A DNA stretch of 64,000 bases from Agathobaculum ammoniilyticum (lineage in GTDB: Bacteria > Bacillota > Clostridia > Oscillospirales > Butyricicoccaceae), in assembly GCF_025567315.1 (NCBI RefSeq), contig NZ_JAOQJE010000007.1, positions 1-64,000 on the forward strand, read 5' to 3'. Positions 57,775-64,000 of this stretch are shown one piece after another. The notes under the pieces are model-generated. The model was not told where the DNA came from. It did not search any database and saw only the letters and a list, made by a program, of their open reading frames with translations. Made by a program: the position numbers and the translations under genes. How positions within the stretch are numbered: the stretch's first letter is position 1; each line of letters opens with the position of its first letter.

Positions 57775-59025
57775 ATGAAAAGATATATTGCCGCCGGGCT
57801 TTCCGCGCTGCTCCTGTGCAGCATGTGTGCGCCCGCGTATGCGGCGGATGCCGGAAGCGGGGAGCAGGCTGCGGAAGCGGAGGAAAGCGCGCCGGTCAGC
57901 CTGACCTTTGACACGTTGGAGCAGACCGTGCGAGAAAACAACGTGTCCATCAAGTCGTATGACAATACGGTCAAGAGCGAGGAAGAAGCCGATGTGAGCG
58001 TCGATTATGATATGGATTACATAACAATCGTCAACCAGATCTCCTCATACAGGCAGCAGATTGCAGATCTCGAAGAAGCGATCAATGACCTGGACGAAGA
58101 CCAGGCGGCGCTCAAAAGCACGCTGCAGGCCCAGCTCAATACATTGGAAAGAAGCCTGCAGGCAGCCTACGGCTCGTACAACGACCTAGACGATAAGGAG
58201 GACGACGCCAAAGAGGATCAGCAGAAAACCGTGGTCAGCACAAGGCGTGAGATGCAGAACGCCGCGGATCAGATCTGCATGGATGCGGAAAATAATTATA
58301 TCTCGCTGGAAGCCCTGCAGTATTCCCTGAACGAGACCGAACGCAGCTTGGCCCAGCTTGACCGCAATATCGCGGCCATGGAGAAGCAGGTATCGCTTGG
58401 CATGGCGGGATCGAACGAACTCAAGAGCCTGCAGAGCCAGCGGGAGACCTTGCTGGCCAGCCGGACCACCCTGAACACCCAGTATGAGAGCCTGAGCAAC
58501 ACCCTGGCCATCCAGTGTGGCTACCATACGGGTACTGTGCTCAGGACTGCGGCGCTGCCGGCCGTGACGCAGGAGCAGCTCGACGCCATGGACTATGAGA
58601 CCGACCTGAAAGAAGCGGTGAAGAACAGCTATTCGATCTGGGCCAAGCAGGACGCGGCGGATAAGGCTTCGGATGACTATGAGGACAACGTGACCAACAA
58701 CCTGTACGCATATGAGGCGGCCAAGATCGCGCTGGACGCGGAGAAAGAGAACGTGACCGCGTCGTTCCGCAAGCTGTACAAGGATGTGCAGGAGAAAGGG
58801 GACGCGCTGCGCGCGGCCAGCGCCGATCTGGAGCAGGCGGAAAAAACGTTTGCCGTGCAGCAGGTCCAGTACCAGCGCGGCATGATCTCGCAGATGGCCT
58901 TTGCGGACGCGCAGGATACCCTGGAGGCGGCGAAGGAGGCGGCGGCTGAGGCCGAGATCAATTTGTTCACCTCGTATAATACATACGAGTGGGCGAAGCG
59001 CGGCGTGATGGACAGCGCAGCCTGA
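57775..59025 (+). CDS. TolC-family protein 2
   Basis: 416 residues: signal peptide (AAGLSALLLCSMCAPAYAAD), acidic linker, then coiled coils. Shared with paralogue 1: MDYETDLKEAVKNSYSIWAK versus MSYEADLEETLKNSFSIWQK, and the C-terminal YEWAKRG. It is placed 16 bases after paralogue 1. A heteromeric complex is plausible. Confidence 0.82.
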   Translation: MKRYIAAGLSALLLCSMCAPAYAADAGSGEQAAEAEESAPVSLTFDTLEQTVRENNVSIKSYDNTVKSEEEADVSVDYDMDYITIVNQISSYRQQIADLEEAINDLDEDQAALKSTLQAQLNTLERSLQAAYGSYNDLDDKEDDAKEDQQKTVVSTRREMQNAADQICMDAENNYISLEALQYSLNETERSLAQLDRNIAAMEKQVSLGMAGSNELKSLQSQRETLLASRTTLNTQYESLSNTLAIQCGYHTGTVLRTAALPAVTQEQLDAMDYETDLKEAVKNSYSIWAKQDAADKASDDYEDNVTNNLYAYEAAKIALDAEKENVTASFRKLYKDVQEKGDALRAASADLEQAEKTFAVQQVQYQRGMISQMAFADAQDTLEAAKEAAAEAEINLFTSYNTYEWAKRGVMDSAA

Positions 59026-59063
59026 CAGAACAGCCGGAAAATCAGACCACAATGGAGGACCAA

Positions 59064-60290
59064 ATGAGACGTAAACGTATTTTTGCCGCGGTGCTCGCGG
59101 GCGCGATGCTGTTCAGCGCGGGCTGCGGCAAGGAGGAAACGGTGGAAGAGGAGGCGGCGCCGGCCGGTACTGCCGTCGAGGTGATGGAGGTACAGGCGGG
59201 CGAGATGAGCGCCGAATACGCGGTGACCGGCAAGGTCGCGGCGGTCAATGAGGTGCAGGTGTTCCCGCTTTTGGCGGGACAGGTGATGACGCTCCCCGTC
59301 AAGGAAGGGGATAAGGTGAGCAAGGGACAGACCCTGTTCACCGTGGATACCACTACCGTCACCTCGACGATGGGCGCGCTGCAGCAGTCCTACAGCGCTA
59401 CCAAGACCGCGACCGACAGGGCGATCGAATCCGCGCAGATCGGCGTGGAGCAGGCGCAGAGGACGGTGGATAACACGCAGGCGCTGTTTGAGGCGGGCGC
59501 GGCCGCCGAGCAGGATGTTACCAATGCCAAGCAGGCGCTGGTGCAGGCGCAGGCGGCGGTTGCGCAGGCGCAGGCGCAGCAGGCGGCCTCGCTCGCCCAG
59601 ATACAGGCCTCGCTGGATCAGATCACCTCGCAGGCCGAGCTGGGGACGGTTACCGCGCCCTGCAGCGGCACGGTGACCACGGTCAACCTGGTGCGCGGTG
59701 GCATGGCCTCGTCCGCTCAGCCGGGCGTGGTCATCGCGGAGGACGGCAAGGTCGAGGTGCAGACCTCGGTCGCGGAGGATGTGTACACCAACATCAAGGC
59801 GGGGGACGAAGCGGGCGTTGTCATCTCGGTCCTGTCGGACGATATGGTGCGGGGTACGATTGCATCCCTGCCCGCGGCGGCCAATGTACAGACCAGTCTG
59901 TATGATATCTCGATCACGCTCCCGTCCAACGTCAATCCGCCGATCGGCGCGTTTGCGACGGTCACTTTCTATACCAACCGCAGGGAAAACACACTCTCCG
60001 TGCCGACCGAGGCGATCCTGACCGGCGCGAATGAGGAGCAGTATGTTTTTGTGGTGGATGACTTCGGCAGCGGGGACACCGTGACGCGCGTTGCTGTGGA
60101 GACCGGTTTGGTCAGCAAAATGGATACCGAGATCCTTTCCGGCCTGGCCGAGGGGGATGTGGTGGTCGTGAAAGGGCAGTCTTACCTGTCGGACGGCGGG
60201 ATGGTGCGCGTCGTGACCGGTGAGGACAGTGTCCTGAACGAGACCGAAGGGCCGGACGATGCGCCGGCCGCCGCGGATGGGGAGGGCTAA
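59064..60290 (+). CDS. RND efflux membrane-fusion lipoprotein
   Basis: 408-residue periplasmic adaptor (HlyD/AcrA type): lipobox SAGC (about residue 20), split lipoyl domain (VFPLLAGQVMTLPVKEGDKV and VTAPCSGTVTTVNLVRGGM), coiled-coil hairpin rich in Ala/Gln (about 110-200) and beta-barrel. GGAGG before ATG 59064. It joins the RND pump to the TolC-like proteins. Confidence 0.92.
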   Translation: MRRKRIFAAVLAGAMLFSAGCGKEETVEEEAAPAGTAVEVMEVQAGEMSAEYAVTGKVAAVNEVQVFPLLAGQVMTLPVKEGDKVSKGQTLFTVDTTTVTSTMGALQQSYSATKTATDRAIESAQIGVEQAQRTVDNTQALFEAGAAAEQDVTNAKQALVQAQAAVAQAQAQQAASLAQIQASLDQITSQAELGTVTAPCSGTVTTVNLVRGGMASSAQPGVVIAEDGKVEVQTSVAEDVYTNIKAGDEAGVVISVLSDDMVRGTIASLPAAANVQTSLYDISITLPSNVNPPIGAFATVTFYTNRRENTLSVPTEAILTGANEEQYVFVVDDFGSGDTVTRVAVETGLVSKMDTEILSGLAEGDVVVVKGQSYLSDGGMVRVVTGEDSVLNETEGPDDAPAAADGEG

Positions 60291-60296
60291 CTCCTT

Positions 60297-63200
60297 ATGA
60301 AAATCGCGGAAACCTGTATCAAGCATAATGTAATGACCATACTGACGTACATCCTGATCGTCGTGTTTGGTTTTTACTGCTTCCAATCGCTGCCGCTCGC
60401 GCTCATGCCTGAGATGGAGCTGCCGGTGGCGATCGTATATTCGACCTACGCGGGCGCGGGTCCGGAGGATATCGAGCAGCAGGTCACAAAGCCGCTGGAG
60501 TCCGCGTGCGCGGGTCTGGCGGGCCTGGATACGCTGACGTCGACCTCGGCGGAGAACATGTCCATGGTCATTGTGCAGTTCGATTACGGCACCGACCTGG
60601 ATGAGACGCTGACCGATATGCGCGACAAGGTCGATATGGTGAAATCCCAGCTGCCGGAGGATGCCTCCGACCCGACAGTCATGTCCATTGACATCGACTC
60701 CATGCCGGTTATCATGGTGGCACTCACGGGCAGCGACCTGGCCACGCTGCAGTCGATCGCGGAGGATGAGCTGGAGCCGGCGCTCGAACGCCTGGAGGGC
60801 GTGGCGTCGGTGGACGTCATGGGCGGCTATGAGAATGAGGTCGCGGTCAAAACCGATGCGGCCCGTCTCAAGGGCTTTAACCTGACCGTGTCCTCGGTCG
60901 CGCAGCAGATCGGCGCGGACAACATGGCCGTGCCGGGCGGCGAGCTGGACAGCGGCTCGCAGACGCTGTCCGTGCGCACGGACGGCGAGTATCAGTCAGT
61001 GGACGATGTGAAAAACGCCCTGATTTCGCTTCCCACGGGCGGCACAGTGCGCCTGAGCCAGATCGCGGACGTATCCATGCGGCCCAAGGACCAGGACGCG
61101 CTGGCAAAAGTGGACGGCAAGGAATGCCTGCTGCTGTCGGTCAACAAGCAATCCGGTTCGAACACGGTGGAGATTGCCGAACTAGCGAAAAGCGAGCTGG
61201 ATATCCTCACCGCGGACTACGAGGCGCTTGACTGGAGCCTGGTCATGGACCAGTCGGATTACATTAACATGACGGTGGATAACACCGTGTCAAACATCTG
61301 GATGGGCGTGCTGTTCGCGGCGGTCGTGCTGCTGCTGTTCCTGCGCGACCTGGGCGCGACGGTCGCCATTTCCGTGGCGATGCCGTGTTGCATCCTGTTC
61401 ACCTTCCTGATTATGTTCGCGCTGGATATCACGCTGAACATGATGTCGCTGGGCGGTATCGCGCTCGGCGTCGGCATGATCGTGGATAACTCCATCGTCG
61501 TGCTGGAAAACATCTTCCATTACCGGACGGACGGGTACGACCGCTGGGAATCCTGCACCAAGGGTACAAAGGAGGTCGTGACCTCGGTCACCGCCTCGAC
61601 CCTGACGACGGTCGCCGTATTCCTGCCCATCGGCCTGTCGGGCGGCATGACCGGCATGATGTTCAAGGAATTCTGCATCACGATTGTGGCGCTGCTTTCT
61701 TCGTCCCTGATTATTTCGCTGACGCTGGTGCCGTTGCTGTGCTATATCCTGCTCGACCGCGGCGGCATACACCGTATTGCCGGTGGCAAGCCCGGCATGC
61801 GGGAAGAGTTGATGGGCGACCGCCCGTTTGCACGGATGTATAAGAAAGTACTCAAGCTGTTCATCACCCGCCGCGCGGTGGGCATCCTGCTTACGGTGGT
61901 GATCTGCGTCGTTTCGGTATTCAGCATGGGCATGGCCGGCATGGAGTTGATTCCGGAGATGGATCAGGGCTCGATCAGCGTATCGGTCGGCATGCCGAGC
62001 GGCTCCACGATGGAGGAGACAGCGGTGATTCAGGACCGCATTGTGGCGATCGCGGAAAAAACCATACCGGAAATGGAGCAGGTATACTACAGCACGGGCA
62101 GCTCGGCCTCGGTCATGTCGAGCGCGTCCGGCTCGAGCGTCACGATTTCGCTGGTCGATCTGGAGGATCGCGACCGCTCATCCACTGAGGTCGCCAACCA
62201 GCTTCGCCGCGACCTGGCGGATATCGCGGGCTGCGAGATCACTGTCTCGGCCAGCAGCACGTCGATGGGCGAAGGTTCGGATATCAGCGTTCAGCTTTCC
62301 GGCAAGGATTATGACCAGCTCGCGGAAGTGGCTGACGACCTGGTGCAGGAAATCAGCGCGCTGCCGGACGCGATCAATGTCGAGTCCTCTTCCGGCGACG
62401 AGGTGCCGCGTGTGGCGGTCAAGGTCAACCGCGAGAACGCATCCCGCTTTGGCTTGACCGCGGCCACGATCGGCACGCTGGTGCGCGGTGAGTTGACCGG
62501 TTCGACCGCGACCACGCTGCGTATGGGCGGCGAGGAATACGATGTGACCATTTCGGGCGACGAGACGCTCTCACAGGATATCGACGCGCTCAAGTCGCTG
62601 CAGCTTCCGGCCGCGACCGGCGGCACGGTGCCGCTCTCCATGGTAGCGGACGTCTACACCGAGCTGTCACCGCAGTCGATCACCCGTATCGATCAGGATG
62701 AAACGGTCACGATCACGGGTGAAAGCGAATCGGGCGACAGCGTCGGTATCATGCAAAAGGTCAATGAGATCGTAGCGGGCTACCAGTTCCCAGAAGGGGT
62801 ACAGATTGAGGACGGGGATACATCGGCCTCCAGCATCGCGGAAACGACAGGAGCCCTGTTGACCGCGCTGGCGGTCGCCATCCTGCTGGTGTATTTCATC
62901 CTGGCAAGCCAGTTCAATTCGTTCGCCCTGCCGGTGGCGATCATGCTGATCCTGCCGATCGGCCTGCTCGGTTCGCTGATGCTGCTGTGGCCGACGGGCA
63001 ACAAGGTGTCCATGGTAGCGATCCTGGCGGTTATTATCCTGGCCGGTACGGTGGTCAACTCCTCGATCGTGCTGGTCGACTATATCCTGCAGCGGCGGGA
63101 GCGCGGCGAGGATAAGAACACCGCGATCCTGAACGCCTGCCCGCGCCGCGTGCGTCCGGTGCTGATGACCGCGCTGACCACGATCCTCGGCCTGGTGCCG

Positions 63201-63413
63201 ATGGTGTTTGCGGGCGGCGAAGGCTCGGAGATGATGGCGCCGATGGGTGTGGTAATGATGACCGGCATGGTCATTTCCACCGTCGCGACCCTGTTCATCA
63301 CGCCGGTATACTATTCGTTGACGGACAGCGTGGTTGAGCGGATCAAAAAATGGGTGAACCGGCCGAAAAAAGAGCATGGCTGGCGGAAGAAATGGAAAAA
63401 AGGCGAGGAATGA
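60297..63413 (+). CDS. RND-family efflux transporter
   Basis: 1038 residues, twelve membrane segments, AcrB/MdtC-like. The TM4 proton-relay aspartate is in GMIVDNSIVVLEN; other marks are FLPEMELPVAIVY-like start (LALMPEMELPVAIVYSTYAG), LAVAILLVYFILASQFNSF and PMVFAGGEGSEMMAPM. Probable drug or lipid efflux. It follows the adaptor after six bases. Confidence 0.94.
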   Translation: MKIAETCIKHNVMTILTYILIVVFGFYCFQSLPLALMPEMELPVAIVYSTYAGAGPEDIEQQVTKPLESACAGLAGLDTLTSTSAENMSMVIVQFDYGTDLDETLTDMRDKVDMVKSQLPEDASDPTVMSIDIDSMPVIMVALTGSDLATLQSIAEDELEPALERLEGVASVDVMGGYENEVAVKTDAARLKGFNLTVSSVAQQIGADNMAVPGGELDSGSQTLSVRTDGEYQSVDDVKNALISLPTGGTVRLSQIADVSMRPKDQDALAKVDGKECLLLSVNKQSGSNTVEIAELAKSELDILTADYEALDWSLVMDQSDYINMTVDNTVSNIWMGVLFAAVVLLLFLRDLGATVAISVAMPCCILFTFLIMFALDITLNMMSLGGIALGVGMIVDNSIVVLENIFHYRTDGYDRWESCTKGTKEVVTSVTASTLTTVAVFLPIGLSGGMTGMMFKEFCITIVALLSSSLIISLTLVPLLCYILLDRGGIHRIAGGKPGMREELMGDRPFARMYKKVLKLFITRRAVGILLTVVICVVSVFSMGMAGMELIPEMDQGSISVSVGMPSGSTMEETAVIQDRIVAIAEKTIPEMEQVYYSTGSSASVMSSASGSSVTISLVDLEDRDRSSTEVANQLRRDLADIAGCEITVSASSTSMGEGSDISVQLSGKDYDQLAEVADDLVQEISALPDAINVESSSGDEVPRVAVKVNRENASRFGLTAATIGTLVRGELTGSTATTLRMGGEEYDVTISGDETLSQDIDALKSLQLPAATGGTVPLSMVADVYTELSPQSITRIDQDETVTITGESESGDSVGIMQKVNEIVAGYQFPEGVQIEDGDTSASSIAETTGALLTALAVAILLVYFILASQFNSFALPVAIMLILPIGLLGSLMLLWPTGNKVSMVAILAVIILAGTVVNSSIVLVDYILQRRERGEDKNTAILNACPRRVRPVLMTALTTILGLVPMVFAGGEGSEMMAPMGVVMMTGMVISTVATLFITPVYYSLTDSVVERIKKWVNRPKKEHGWRKKWKKGEE

Positions 63414-63507
63414 CCGCGTTTGCCGGATAACTGGCCATTGCTTTTTTCGCGTGGATACGGTATCATAATAAAACGTATGGAAACAGCGAAAAAGGAGGCG
63501 GGCAAGG

Positions 63508-64000
63508 TGAAACGATCGATCGCGGTTACCGCACTTTGCGTATTAGTGCTGTCCGGCTGCGCCGGACAGACTGATACGGTGGGGCCGGCGGCGGAGGAGG
63601 CCGGTAAGGTCAATCCCCAGATGCAGGCCCTGGAGCAGGCGGAGCAGGCCGGCCTGCTGGACGGAGACGCCGTGAGCGGCGAGACGCTGTCCGAGGAAGA
63701 GGTGCTTCGCCAGATGGGTGAACTGTTTGATACGGCGCGCTATATGGCCGCTGCGACCGGTGAAACCCTTTCGGTCGGTGCCGAGGCCGGACGGACGCAT
63801 GAATACCTGGTGGTGGAGGTCAGAGATGAGATGGGCGAGTCGGTCGGAAAGCTCGCGGTCGACCGTGAAACTGGAGAGACGTACCATTACCTGGGGGACG
63901 GTGTGCTCGATGATTACGCCACTTTCCCGCTGTATGATCCGGCGGCGGTGCATACATACGGCTGGGCGGGCTCCTATGCGGGGCCTGCTTCGGTCGGGCT
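63508..64000 (+). CDS. Lipoprotein, 3' partial
   Basis: Starts at GTG 63508 after AAAGGAGGCGGGCAAG. Signal peptide with lipobox LSGC (residue about 18), then a Glu-rich linker and a region (RTHEYLVVEVRDEMGESVGK) that looks like beta-strand-rich extracellular sequence. The frame is open to the window edge; in the shown part there is no stop. An upstream in-frame ATG at 63478 lacks a ribosome site. Function unknown; it is likely co-expressed with or just downstream of the RND operon. Confidence 0.72.

Overview
The window looks like chromosome of a GC-rich, monoderm Clostridia bacterium, probably a gut Oscillospirales member of the Butyricicoccus/Agathobaculum/Flavonifractor type. The evidence is strong AGGAGG ribosome binding sites, TTGACA/TATACT promoters, a T-box leader, PTS genes with a LicT/GlcT-type antiterminator, a lipoteichoic-acid-synthase-like enzyme, and uronate, agmatine and metal genes typical of gut Firmicutes. 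The genus is a guess from gene content and base composition.

Left part (1-11.8 kb): the end of a hexuronate operon (uxaB, uxaA), an EFR1-type flavodoxin/ferredoxin, an unusual heavy-metal P-type ATPase with a DUF6110-like protein and a 26-residue microprotein, an AraC regulator, a ferritin behind a Fur-like palindrome, and sstT. A leftward uxuB-like SDR plus ROK regulator pair follows.

Centre left (11.9-21.7 kb): a long rightward operon with a TauABC/SsuABC-type importer (one binding protein, two permeases, two ATPases), an EamA transporter, an iron alcohol dehydrogenase, an RpiB-like isomerase, a split transketolase and a sorbitol-dehydrogenase-like enzyme. It has no sugar kinase and no PTS. 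This set matches the later steps of the known sulfo-transketolase (sulfosugar) pathway, but without the sulfoquinovose entry enzymes. I consider it the most interesting system here: a candidate sulfosugar or sulfopolyol catabolic operon, controlled by ROK through a 29-bp palindrome.

21.8-26.6 kb: a stand-alone PTS IIC protein apparently starting at ACG, then an antitermination-controlled PTS operon (RAT/terminator, HPr lacking Ser46, antiterminator, EIICBA).

26.7-35.5 kb: an 8.7-kb integrative element in the 3' end of the initiator tRNA-Met gene, bounded by 47-bp direct repeats. It encodes an integrase with an inserted HTH, divergent XRE regulators, an HUH replication protein with two perfect hairpins upstream, a likely counter-transcribed RNA, zinc-ribbon proteins, a likely type I toxin-antitoxin locus, a serine resolvase and a DUF4062 protein as possible defence cargo. 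No virion or conjugation genes are seen, so it resembles an integrated rolling-circle plasmid or satellite.

Right part (35.5-64 kb): a two-component system, rsmI, a tRNA/rRNA-type methyltransferase, a DtxR-family regulator, yaaA, aguA-aguB, a leftward LRR/VWA/MoxR operon, a Trp T-box with trpB2, VanZ, an LTA-synthase-like protein, two CobW-type GTPases (one very His-rich), a LacI regulator, and an RND efflux operon with two TolC-like proteins. The last gene, a lipoprotein, is cut by the window edge.
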